Assembly (NCBI GenBank): GCA_030789695.1 | Contig: CM061141.1 | Span: 192,397,689-192,461,688, forward strand | DNA: 64,000 nucleotides | Origin: Scilla litardierei | Taxonomy: Eukaryota > Streptophyta > Magnoliopsida > Asparagales > Asparagaceae | Reading direction: 5' to 3' | Shown: positions 22,014 through 32,348 of the stretch, piece by piece | Layout of the letters: every line of letters starts with the position of its first letter | Position numbering within the stretch: the stretch's first letter is position 1 | Translations under genes and position numbers: made by a program | The notes under the pieces: generated by a model | The model's database searches: none | What the model was told of the DNA's origin: nothing | Seen by the model: the letters and a program-made list of their open reading frames with translations, nothing else

Positions 22014-22920
22014 TATATGAGAGAAATGTGCCTGTGCATGTGCACATGCAGAATTACCTGCAAACACCCCCTCTGTTCGGGTGTTTAAGTATTTTTTTTG
22101 AATTTTTTTGCAGTTGGTAGATATACTTGTTATGTAGCCTCTCACAAAATTTCAAGTCAATCCAACACCGTTTGAATCTCCGTTCATCGATTTCAAACAC
22201 GTTGCGCAAAACTGTCCAAAATTTCAGGTCAATCCAACACCGTTTGAGCCTCCGTTCATTGATTTCAAACACGTTACGTAAAATTGTCCAGAATTTTGGA
22301 CAGTTTTGCGCAACGTTTTTGAAATCGATGAACGGAGGCTCAAACGGTGTTGGATTGACCTAAAATTTTGTGGGGAGCTACATAAAAAGTATATCTACAT
22401 ACTGCAAAAAAACAATTAAAAAATACTTACAAACCCCGAACAGAGGGGGCGTGCGCAGGTAATTCTGCATGCGCACGTTCTTAGGTACATTTTTGAGTAT
22501 ATATACCCAAAAATGTACCTAAGAACGTGCGCAGGCAGAATTACCTGCGCACGTCCCCTCTGTTAGGGGTTTGTAAGTATTTTTTTTTGAATTTTTTTGC
22601 AGTAGGTAGGTATACTGGTTATGTAGCTCCCCACAAAATTTCAGGTAAATCTAACACCGTTTGAGCCTCCGTTCATCGATTTCAATAACGTTGCGAATAA
22701 CAGTCTAGAATTCTGGACAGTTTTGCGCAATGTTTTTGAAATCGATGAACGGAGGCTCAAACGGGTTGGATTGCCCTGAAATTTTGTGGGAATCTACATA
22801 ACAAGTAGATCTACATACTGCAAAAAAATATTCATAAAAATACTTACAAACACTGAACAGAGGGGGTGTTTGCTGGTAATTCTGACTGTGCATGGGCGCA
22901 GGCACATTTCCCTCATATAT
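22014..22920. mobile_element. Foldback element: palindrome made of two palindromes
   Basis: The left end TGAGAGAAATGTGCCTG is the inverse of the right end CAGGCACATTTCCCTCA, and inverted pairing continues inward through the whole 0.9 kb to a centre near 22500 (GAGTATATATAC). Each half is itself a palindrome, centred near 22296 (GTCCAGAATTTTGGAC) and 22708 (GTCTAGAATTCTGGAC). Open frames such as 22054-22272 are by-products. It resembles foldback or long-TIR MITE elements; no transposase is present and no superfamily is claimed. Confidence 0.85.
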
Positions 22921-22923
22921 ATA

Positions 22924-23518
22924 TCTATATATTAAAACACAGCTGTTTTTGAATTCTAGGGCTGACTAGGACAAGCTGACTAGGACAAACTGGTTGATAG
23001 AAAGGCGTCTTGGATTTAATCTTGAGAAATGAATGGTTGAGATGAGATTTTGTGGAAATTTTTGGAGGGAAAAACATTTCTAGGGAAATGAAACTTTATG
23101 TAGAATGAAAGTTTCTTGGGAATAGTAGGGTGCACGTAATTAATGCATTTGAAAAAAACATTAAATTGCACTTAATGCTGCAGATCGAATGCTCTCTCCC
23201 TCAATGCATGGCCCACCGTCTCTTCGACCCATGTGACAAAAATGAGAATAATTTCCCGCGCGGAAGGCGTGGGCTAAATTTTTTACGCTAATTTGTTGTT
23301 TCGCGCCGAAGGCGACCGCTGATTTTTTACGCTAATTTGTTGTTTCGTGTCGAAGGTGCCAAAGCTGAATTTGTTGTTCCACACCGAAGGCGCCTGTGCT
23401 AAATATTTTTACGCTAATTTGTTGTTCGGCACAATTTTGGCTGTGGAATTATTTTTTGGGGAACAAAGAGTTCGCGGGGAAAAATCTTAAATGAACTGTG
23501 CCCGCGAGCAGGATTACG

Positions 23519-23523
<5 letters not shown>
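22924..23523 (+). mobile_element. Probable non-autonomous Helitron
   Basis: It starts TCTATATATTAAAACACAGC after an A (22923) and ends CTAG before a T (23524), the A/T insertion pattern of Helitrons. Near the 3' end CCCGCGAGCAGG gives a short imperfect hairpin, as Helitrons have 10-12 bases before CTAG. Inside, at 23262-23435, a ~60 bp unit with ACGCTAATTTGTTGTT and CGAAGGCG repeats three to four times. No Rep/helicase gene. The weak point is the imperfect hairpin. Confidence 0.55.

Positions 23524-23572
<49 letters not shown>
23523..23572. repeat. (GT)25 microsatellite
   Basis: An uninterrupted 50-base GT run that begins at the final G of the probable Helitron. Confidence 0.97.
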
Positions 23573-23574
<2 letters not shown>

Positions 23575-23720
23575 AGATATATTGGCTAATCATAGTAACA
23601 TGTAAGTTCCTAGTGCATATAATAGATATGATCAAACTTATATGCACAATAAGAATGGTTCTTATTGGACTACATTTAATACTTCAAGTTAGAAGATTGA
23701 ATGTAATTAAGGAAAGAACA

Positions 23721-24351
23721 GTGTAGGAAATTTTGATTGAGTTAGTTAGCATCAAGATTCCTATACGGATCTTGATATGACTTATTCATCAAATCAACCT
23801 GACACTGGTAAATTCCTATTTAATTATTTAGCACTTAATAGGCTGGTTATACTTAATAAATATTCTAAATAGGATTTAAATATTTAAGTCGAAGTATTTA
23901 ACCAGATGGTTCTCAAAGTCAGTGGGAGCTATCATGTAGACTTAGTTCCGTTTTCGGATTAAGTTATAAGTCCCAGTTATTAAACTCTATATGTGACATC
24001 AAATCAAAATTTTTTTGATTATGTCAAAGATATAGAAATTTTGGTGTCATTTATGACACAAAAATAACTGAAATATGCTATAACTGACTAGAAGATGTGA
24101 TAAAAACTACATCAAGTTGTATGAGCTAATCGTTAGCTATACAAGAAGGAAAATCATTGGATGAGATCCAAAGACATTTCGGAAGATCAACTTGGTGTGA
24201 TCAATTGATGTATAAATAAGACTCCATTAAAATGCATAATAGATACGCCTTAGCAGATCCATTTTTAGGTTTGACATGTGACGTCCAGTGTGACTGATAT
24301 GCTGTAGCGGTATAAGATACCGAGGTAAATAGCCTAAGTGCAAGTGTGAGA
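23721..24351 (+). pseudogene. CopD internal 3' remnant (RNase H end)
   Basis: Heavily decayed end of a Copia polyprotein. CTTAGCAGATCCATTTT near 24250 corresponds to the LADPF block near the C-terminus of CopB RNase H, and TATAAGATACCGAGGTAAA to its last residues. GTGCAAGTGTGAGA just before 24352 is the polypurine tract. The left limit is uncertain; 23573-23720 shows nothing I can assign. Confidence 0.6.
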
Positions 24352-26732
24352 TGTAGGAAGATGTATGCCCTTGAGGCATTTATCCTGAGTTAAACATCTT
24401 GTTCTAATAATGATACGGTACAAATTGTCCTAGCATAAATTCTATGAATAATATACTTATATAATTTCCTTAGACTTAATGTGAGGTCATTACGTATCTA
24501 GATGTAGATCTAGATTATGGGAAGTAAATGACCGATATAGAACTTAAGTCTTAAACTGTTCATGGTCATAGATGTGTCGTGAATGGATATCAACACATCG
24601 CATAGACCATTGTGTCTTGGTCTTATCTTAAGGGTAATGATGATCTCATAGTCATTCGGCCTGGCGAAGTCAGAGACAAGGTACATGTGCTCTTGGAGAA
24701 TGAGTTAACTGAACGACCAACTTAGAGTTATTATATGGTTAATCTTTAACTAAACTGTCAATAATAACTCTAGAGTGATGATAGGCTAGCTGGTCCTTAA
24801 GACCGGAAGTCAGTTGTACAAACCTATTCGTGAATAGTGTCACTAAGACCGATGACCTAGCTTCGAGGCTAGGCCCGCTGAAAGGTCTTAGGTTGGGTGA
24901 CACCTGAAGCATACGAGAAAAGTAGATGACTAATATGGGATTCGTCTCTTTCGTTAAAGGGAAGTTGGTGTCACAGGCTCAGTACGGTCTTTGTGATAAT
25001 CCTCGACTGAGGTGCGTTGTAAGAAGTACAACGTGTATATAACAAAGACCGATGTATACTGACCGATGATGGCTAGTGGGGTTGACGGTTAACCATACCC
25101 TAGGCCATGCAGGGGCATAGTCACGACGAAGGGACTAAAACTACAGTATTCATCGCTGACATAGTCAGAGTGATCTGGACAACATTATTGTCGATGGGTC
25201 AATCACATACGTATGATTCTGAAACAGGGACAACACCTGCTGCTTGTGGTTACTGTCGTCAAGGGACTTCGAGTCCCAACCTATAGTAGGGTCAGGCTGT
25301 AGGGTCTCACACCGAGTTGTATTCACGTCTTAGTAATTGGAAGAATGTTAAGATGAATGCTTTTGATGCAATGGGATAATTAAGCTCACAAATGAGTTTT
25401 GAGAGTAAAGCAAAAGGAGTTTAGCATTAGGGATTGAAGAGGACTTCCTGAGGAATCCATGGGAAGAAACCGCGTTAGAATCGGAGCTCAAATTAGCCCA
25501 GAAACACAAAAACAGCAGAAAAGGACCAAGTGGGTCAGACCCACTTTGGAAAGGAGGCCACCCGTAAAGTAAGGTAGGCATACCCGCTTAAGAAGCAGGG
25601 CCCACCCGCTAAGGCAGGCGGGCACGCCCGCTTCAGAAGCGGGCGCACCCGCTGCTGCGTGGGGCCAGCATGCTTGGTGGGCTGGCACGTCCGCTCGGCC
25701 CAGGGGGCGTCGGCCCGCTGAGTGTGCCGGGTGCCCGCTGTGGGCGCGGCGGGGCCTGCCCGGCACGCCCACTGCGGCCAATTACGGGTGCGCGCCCGCA
25801 ATGAAGGCGGGTACGTCCGTAAGGCTTAGCAAGCATGTCCGCAACTTAAAGGCTGTTTTAATTAGGGTTTTTTTTGAAACCATTGGCGACGACTACGAGC
25901 TACGATTTTTGCTCATCTTTGGACAATTATTTGAGGGGTCAAAGGAAGTCGAAATTCGTCGCCGTTTGTTCCTACGCGTTCACCATTCGAAGCTCTTCGA
26001 AATGATAACTTGTATCGTATCTGATGCTCAATGGTGAGGGAGATTTAATTGGTTGAAGTTAGCCCTTTAAGAATGGCTTACTAACTTAATTAAATTCCTT
26101 TTTGATTATTTAGTCCCACATTGCTCGTGCGCCGAGCAAGGGGTCTAGCTCCCTATATAAATAGGGGTGGACACCCAAGATAAATTTTGCACCAAGTCTC
26201 CAATTCAAGAAGCTCCTGATTTTTGAGCATGCTCGACCGACGACTAAATTATTCCTCCTCTTTCTTCCTATCCTCCAATCGATTCCTAGCAAGATGACGA
26301 GGAGGTTTGTATCTGATCTAGAAGTCTCTTACGTGGATCTTCTCAAGTGAAACTTTCTTCGGCTAGTGGTTGGCTCAGAGGCAGGTGTCGCCTCGGTTTG
26401 GGTGGATCGGTTTGAGGGCGCAAGGTGGGTCAGCGTCGAGGAGCGTAAGAAGGTGGTGCGGTACATCTTGCCTGCTCCAATGTCAAGATTTCAAGTCTGT
26501 CATTTAGTAGCTTTTTAGTGTAATTTTAATAATGTCGCAATAGTATAGATTCCTCTTGGAGTGGTCAGATCCACCCCAAGTTGGCATAGATCTTGGCTAG
26601 GGTTCGGCCTTCCTTAGGGCCCAACTAAAATGTTTATCTATTCGTTTTTCCGATGTGTTTTTATGCATCTGTTGTCCGTCCCACTTAGGACGGGTACCGA
26701 TCTGAGCCCTAAGGGTCCGCCAAAACCCTTCA
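24352..26732 (+). repeat. CopD 3' LTR (2.4 kb)
   Basis: Starts TGTAGGAAGATGTATGCCC after the polypurine tract and ends AAAACCCTTCA. It is homologous over most of its length to the CopB LTRs (33921-36110 reversed) and its first part to 61490-61959. It has a GC-rich segment with GCGGGC/GCCCGC palindromes (25555-25810) and a TATA box. The following DNA (26733 on) is the TatA 3' region, so CopD was probably inserted there. The CopD 5' LTR is missing. Confidence 0.78.
26153..26165 (+). promoter_or_regulatory. CopD LTR TATA box
   Basis: CTATATAAATAGG, matched at the same position in the CopB LTRs (34497-34510 and 52492-52503, minus strand). Confidence 0.6.
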
Positions 26733-26819
26733 CTACCGCGGTCGGGTGAGGGGCTGCTTAGTCCTCGCTTCCCTGTGGGGCTGAAGGAGTCCGTCTTCTC
26801 CGATTGCGGGGCCGCGGCT

Positions 26820-27706
26820 CGGTTAGCTGAGAATTATTGCATGCCCTAAGACCAATCCGTGCTGGATGGGGTAAGAGGCGACAGACTCGCGGCATTCGTG
26901 ATACAGGCTGGCCAACAAGTGAGGTTTTTTTGTGGCAGCACACATTGCTCACTATAGGCACCTCTAACCTGTGTTTTTCTGGCGCAGTTGTCCTCGGTCG
27001 GCCTTTCGATGATGCGCTAGTTCGTGGCGATTGCGGATGCCAAGGCGGGTCTCGCCCAGAAGCCGTCAGCGGGGTAGGATGTCGACGAGGCGGCCCAGGA
27101 GGCCGAGGTGCATGCCAGATCGTTGGAGACCCAAATTGCCGAGCTCTCGGCCGACCTGGAGAGGTAAGATATCGAGAGGGCTTTGGCACTGGCCGTGAAA
27201 TCAAAGGCCGAGTGAGGGTTGCTGAGCCGGAGAAGGCAACTGAGGTAAGGGAGTTTGGTGGTCTGGTGGAGTGGACCAAGGTCAAGGAGCTCGAAGGCCT
27301 ACTGTAGGCAGTGGAGGAGAGGGAGCGTGCCCTCCTAGCCAAGCTTAACATAAGCTCTCGGGAGAGCGAGAAAGAGCAGGCATGGCATCTGCATTAAGTC
27401 GTCGCCCTCAAGGCCCGGATTAGGGAGATGGAGGCGGTGGACCCCGCACAAATAGCCAAGGAGGCTGTTGATGAGTATGCCACGACCTTTGTCTCCATTT
27501 GGATGTACGAGGCGTTTGAGAGGGGGTTCACCCGTTGCCGGAGTGAGATCCAGCGGAGATTCCTGCATGTAGGGGTCTCATTTGAGGAGCTCCAGATGGA
27601 TTCCAAGGGCAAGGATGAGATTGATGCCGACCGTCCTGAGGGTGCTGATCAACCAAATGACACTCCCACCGATGCCCCGGGCACCCAGCAAGGAGGAGGG
27701 GCTTAG
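26820..27706 (+). pseudogene. TatA antisense ORF (coiled coil), decayed
   Basis: Runs opposite to gag-pol, as the extra antisense ORF of some Tat-lineage elements does; its function is not established. The readable part at 27428-27706 (92 codons from MEAVDPAQIAKEAVDEYA) has the block SIWMYEAFERGFTRCRSEIQ and an acidic tail. Upstream, 27100-27420 shows Glu/Ala/Leu-rich heptad-like sequence (SLETQIAELSADLER) broken by stops, for example TAA after LSADLER. A GT...AG interval at about 26869-26988 with a pyrimidine-rich end (TTTTTCTGGCGCAG) looks like an intron; this is inference. Confidence 0.6.
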
Positions 27707-27967
27707 CCCATTTAGCTTTTCCTCTTCTTATCTTGTTGCTTTGTACACGACCTTTGGCTTTTTGCTGGTTTCTGTAACATATACATTTAAGCCGACCATA
27801 TTTATAAAGCTTTTTCTTTTTTGTGTTATGGTGATATTGTGGTGATATGCCCCATCCCGCAATCCCGGTTGGGACATTTGAGCAGATGGGTTTGGGGGAA
27901 TCGCATCATCTCGCTTGATGATCGGTCCGCTGGGCCAGTGCCAAGGAAATGTCCACATGCTTATTGT
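27707..27967. other. TatA 3' region between antisense ORF and hairpin array
   Basis: T-rich sequence just after the antisense ORF stop, with TTTATAAAGC. It may serve as the 3' end of an antisense transcript. No ORF is convincing. Confidence 0.4.
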
Positions 27968-28530
27968 CGAATGGGTGTTCAGCTTGCCGAGGGGATGCCC
28001 TCGGCCTTATGATCAAACGGGTGTATGGCAAGTCGAGGGGTTTCCCTCGGCCTTAAGGTTGAACGGGTGATCGTCTTACTGGGGGTACTTGCGCCCGGCC
28101 ATACGGTCGATCGGGCGATCGCCTGCTAGGGGTGTTGCCCCAGCCTTACGGTCGATCGGGCAATCGACCCACTGGGGAGTTTCCCCCAGCCTTACGGTCG
28201 ACCGGGTCAGTCGGACAGCTGAGGGAGCTACACCCAGGCTTATGGTCTGTCGACGGATCGGCTTGCTGGGGGAGTTGCCCCCAGCCATACGGTTGAGCCA
28301 GTGATCGACCCGCTAGGGGAGTTGCCCCAGTCTTATGATCGATCGACGGATCAGACCGCTGGGGGAGTTTCCCCCAGCCTTACGGTCGAGCCGGTGATCG
28401 GGCCGCTGGCAGAGTTACCCCCAGCATTACAGTCGATCAGTGGATCGGCATGCTGGGGGAATTGCCCCCAGCCTTATGGTCAAGCTGGTGATCGGCCCGC
28501 TGGGGGATTCTCCCCTAGCTTTAGGGGATT
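27968..28530. repeat. Twelve ~47 bp units, each with a G/C hairpin
   Basis: Units of 46-48 bp such as GGTCGATCGGGCAATCGACC followed by CACTGGGGAGTTTCCCCCAG. Each ends in a hairpin, GCTGGGGGAGTTGCCCCCAGC in the typical form. The first two units instead have CCGAGGGG...CCCTCGG, where both sides of the stem have changed together. The array lies between the integrase end and the antisense ORF of TatA. Confidence 0.88.
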
Positions 28531-28689
28531 TGCCATGAGACTTAAGGTTAACCCGATGATATGTCTCTCGGGCGGGCTGTCCCCAGCTGGGCCTTGGAAA
28601 CGACTAGATGTAGAAAAAACTCTTCATTCATGATTGTTCTTCTTTCAGTACATTCACTTAGATTGGGGGAGGGGAAACACTGTTCACAC

Positions 28690-29686
28690 TCACTGATAGT
28701 ACTTGCGGAGGTGCTCGGTGTTCCAGGTGTGAGTCAGTGCCTTCCCTCCTAGGGTAGAGTACCGGTACGTGGCAGGGCTGAGGATCTCGGTGACCTTATA
28801 GGGCCATCCCCATTTGGCGGCAAGTTTCCCTTTGTGGGCGACCTCTAGGTTAAAAATCGCTTTCCTGAGGACCAGATCCCCTTGGTAAAAACTCCTTCTG
28901 CTGACCCAGGAGTTGTAGTAGCGGGCCACCAGGTGTTTTTGTCGGACGATCGAGCCAGGGCTTGGTCTTGCTATTCGTCCACGAGCTCTAAGTTGAGGTC
29001 CAAGCCTTCTGAGTTTCTCTCTTCATTGAAATGTCTGAGGCGGAGGGAATCCTTGTCCACCTCAGTGGGTACAACTGCTTCGACTTCATAGGCGATCATG
29101 AAGGGGGTTTCTCCTGTGGCCTCCTTATGGGTCATCCGATATGACCAGAGTATTCTAGGAAGTTCCTTCGGCCATTTCCCCTGTGCTTCCGACACCTTCT
29201 TGCGGAGTGGTTCGATGATGCATTTGTTTGCAGCTTCGGCCATCTCATTAGTCTGGGGTAATGCCACGGAGGCAAACAAAAGCTTGATCTTCCACTGCCT
29301 GCAAAAATCTTTGAATCCCACGGAATCGAACTGTTTCTCGTTGTTGGTGACAATGGATCGAGGGATCCCAAACCTGAAGATGATGGAGGTCCATACGAAG
29401 CTCTTTGCCTTCTTCTAGGTGATGGTGGCCAGCGGTTCGATCTCGATCCACTTGATGAAGTAATCCACCGTCACGATCAGGTACTTCCTCTGACCTCTCC
29501 CAGAAGTGAAGGGCCGGAGGATGTCCAGACCCCACTTGGCGAATGGGACGTGGCTGATTATTGGGAAGATTTCCGATCGGGGAGACGAGCCGAGCTTGGC
29601 GAACCGTTAGCATTCCGTACACTTATGAACGTACTCGGTTGAGTCATTGACCAAGGTCAGCCAGTAGTATCCTTGCCTCAAGATCT
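28690..29686 (-). pseudogene. TatA integrase
   Basis: Inserts the element DNA. The last part (28690-28929) is the C-terminal end: YYNSWVSRRSFYQGDLVLRK, the GKLAAKWGWPYKVTEI block and LRKYYQ stop. The core end at 28971-29321 has the region around the catalytic Glu (LPQTNEMAEAANK), LWSYRMTHKEATGETPF and YEVEAVVPTEV. The earlier core with DYFIKW lies in other frames at 29400-29500, and the TNNEKQF block at about 29340, so several frameshifts break it. A stop within the zinc module near 29608 adds to this. Confidence 0.8.
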
Positions 29687-30151
29687 TCATGGCGACCGAC
29701 CTGCCCCCTGGTGGTTTCCACATATCCATTCATGGACCTCCCGAATTACGTAGTCGGCTTCCCGCAAACCGAGGCACTTGATGTAGGGGAGGACATCGGT
29801 ATCCGTCCAAAGCCTTCTGTATAAGAGTCCCTCATGGATCACGTACCGGAGGGCCTTTTGTTCTAGCGATCTACGCTCGTCCTGGTCCGTCGGGACTTCT
29901 CCACCGGATAGGTACCGTACAATCGGATCCATCCGGGTGGGCCCTACATTGATGACCATCAAATCTTTCACCTCTGTACTGGGGGTTCGAAGGTTCTCGA
30001 CATAGATGGAATGACCCAACTCCTTAAGTGAAGAGGAGGACAACTTTGACAGGGCGTCTATGCGGGCGTTCTTCGATCGCGGCAGGTGGAAGGTCTCGAC
30101 GTGTTTGAACCTAGATAGCTTGGTCTTGGCCGAGGCTAGGTAACATTGCAT
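29687..30151 (-). pseudogene. TatA region between second RNase H and integrase
   Basis: Continues the polyprotein with MQCYLASAKTKLSRFKHVET, SKNARIDALSKLSSS (end of the RNase H fold), a linker, then LLYRRLWTDTDVLPYIKCL and the start of the integrase zinc module (REVHEWICGNHQGA). The order matches other plant Ty3 polyproteins. A frameshift near 29690 separates it from the integrase core. Confidence 0.75.
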
Positions 30152-30606
30152 CGCCTCTTCCCAAGCTTCGTAGTCCCTTGTAGCTGGTTGATGATGAGTT
30201 TGGAATCGCTGAGAAGGAGTACGGAGTCCGCTCCCAGTGCCCAGGCTAGCTTTAGGCCTTTGATGGTGGCCTCGTAGTCGGCCACGTTGGTGGTGGCCGG
30301 GAACTCGAATCGAAGTGCATACTCAGTGGTGTTTCTGTCGGGGGACCGGATGACGATGACGGCCCCGCTCCCTACCTGGGTCGTTAAACCATCTAAGTGG
30401 ACTACCTATGCATCTTTGTCCCCTGGTTGATCGATAAGAACGACGTCAGCCAAAAGGAAAGATAAGGGTTGAGCCGTTACCACGTTCGGGTCCGCATTCT
30501 AGGGGGGGCATTCCTCCATGAACGGTGCATTCGATGATGAAGTCCGCCAATGCCTATCCCTTGATGGCTGTTCGTGACTTTTATCGAAGGTCGAACTTGC
30601 TTAGCT
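30152..30606 (-). pseudogene. TatA second RNase H-like domain
   Basis: A second RNase H fold after the usual one is the known hallmark of Tat-lineage Ty3 elements. On the minus strand around 30190-30400 the sequence reads through blocks like GSGAVIVIRSPD, YALRFEFPATTNVADYEA and LALLLSDSKL-type spacing, typical of this domain. It contains stops and frame changes, so it is not a single open frame. Identification rests on the NVADYEA block and its position. Confidence 0.6.
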
Positions 30607-31338
30607 CTACCCCCAATTCAGCATCCTCCCCATCTGGTCGAACCTTTTAAGGTTTCGCTCGAGCTGGGAGTCAGTTAGGACCAGGATCATGTGGGCTTGG
30701 AAGTAGGGGCAGAGTCTTTGTGCCAAGAGCACAAAGGCATAAGCAAGTTTCTCCATGGGGTTGTTCTGCCCCTCTGCATCTCTCAGGATTCGGATAGTAT
30801 AGTACACCGGTCTTTGCACCCCGTCGTTTTCCCTGATCAGCACCGAGCTCACCGCGTCCCTAGTGCTGGCCAAGTAAAGGCTCAATGGTTCCCCCTCCAT
30901 GGGTTTGTAGAGGAGTGGGGGACTACAGAGGTATTCCTTTTGCTCAGCGAATGCTCGGGCACATCTCTCGTCCCACTCCATGGACTTCCTTTTCTCGGCG
31001 GGTTTGGCGACAGCCTTTCTCAGGGTCCTGAAGAAAGGAAGAGATCTCTCTGCAGATTTGGACAGGAAGTGCCCTAGAGCAGCGATCCACCCATTCAGCC
31101 TCTGCAGCTCCTTGATCGTCGTCAGCTCCCTCATGTTGGCCAGAGCCTCGATCTTATCGGGGTTGGCTTCAATGCCACAGTTGGTGATCATGAAGCCCAG
31201 AAATGTTTCGGACCTCACCTCGAACAAGCATTTAGTGGGATTGAGCCGGATGTTGTGCCTTCGTAGCTGCTCGAAAGTCTCTTGAAGGTCGGCAATATGG
31301 TCGGCGGGGTCCCTGGACTTGACTTGCATGTCGTCCAC
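30607..31338 (-). pseudogene. TatA reverse transcriptase (C-terminal half) and RNase H
   Basis: A 243-codon open stretch that starts inside the catalytic Y-V-D-D block, at VDDMQVKSRD. It continues with RLNPTKCLFEVRSETFLGFM, the connection region (WDERCARAFAEQKEYL) and an RNase H domain with YYTIRILRDAEG and PYFQAHMILVLTD. The residues before VDD and about 110 codons of RT finger/palm are absent, replaced by a Tg LTR fragment at 31339-32348. It stops at 30607. Confidence 0.88.
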
Positions 31339-32348
31339 TGTAACGGTCGCTTTCTGACCTTATGAATTTCTATGTGTACGTACGTTTTTCGTACTCGTAT
31401 TTTATTTGGCTCTTTCTTGGATTCAGTATATACGATATGACGTTGTGACCGTATGAAAGTGTCGAATTTTATAGTAATTTTTGAGAACGTCATTTCACGG
31501 CTTGTTTTCTCGAAAAACAGCGTTGAATGGAAGGGCATTTTGGTCTTTTGGCTTCAACGCTCAGTTCTCAATTTTACAATAATTCTCGATAGGATTAGCA
31601 TGCGGCCAGACCCCATAGCCACGTACTTCTCATCCCTGCGATCGTCCCGGTATTTTCGGATTATTTTTCTGATGCCCGTAGTGGGACTTATCCCTTAATC
31701 AATTTTCATCCCTTAATTAACCCTAAATCTTTTTGAAATTCAAATTTAAACCAAATCTAATTAAATCCCTATAAATATATTCATGCATAACTTTCCAATT
31801 ATTCTCCCTCTATTGTCCCCTAAACTTTCCCCTCATTCCACTCCCTCTATCTCTATATCTCTCCCCCTTTAACCTAAAATCTAGAGTTATTTAGCAAATG
31901 ATTTCATTTTTGAAACTCAACCTGTGCAACTCCTAGGGCATGAACGTAATCAGCCACCGCCTTCCATCTTCAAACCCTAGCCTCTCATCTCCGCCTCCTC
32001 CCTTTCAGGCGTCGCCACGCACTTCCCGGCCACCGCGCAACCCCCTCGGCCTGCTCCGACCGCCGACAAAGGAAGCCGCCAGCGGCCTTCTCGCATGAGC
32101 ACAGCAGCAGACCGAGCTGGTGCGTTTTTCACCGCCGCTCGACGGCCAAACGCTGCCCCGACCAGCTGCGAATCCCTCTGCGCCGCCCTAGATCGTCGGA
32201 GAGCCTTCCTCCAGTCTTCAACGTCGTAAAGACCCCCCTCCATGTGGCCTTTTCCTCCCGCAGCAGTGCGCATCCCCTCGGCAACTTGCTGCCGTCCTCC
32301 AGCACTACGCAGTGGCCTCGCATCTCCGCCGACACTCACCGCGTGGCC
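31339..32348 (+). mobile_element. TgD: 5' end of a Tg-family LTR inside TatA RT
   Basis: Starts TGTAACGGTCGC and aligns with the 5' part of the TgC LTR (reverse complement of 11701 downward), including ATTTTATTTGGCTCTTTCTT and GATCGTCCCGGTATTTT. It begins exactly at the VDD codons of the TatA RT and ends where the polyprotein resumes near 32349. The 3' part of the LTR and a piece of RT are deleted together. The long frame 31977-32972 is a chance fusion of LTR and pol. Confidence 0.82.

Noticed and set aside
22054..22363. Frames with repeated FEIDERRFKRCWIDLKF-like text
   Set aside because: Read from the inverted repeats of the foldback element; they recur on both strands because of the palindrome.
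23414..23726. Cys/Val and Thr/His dipeptide frames at the GT repeat
   Set aside because: Translation of a microsatellite.
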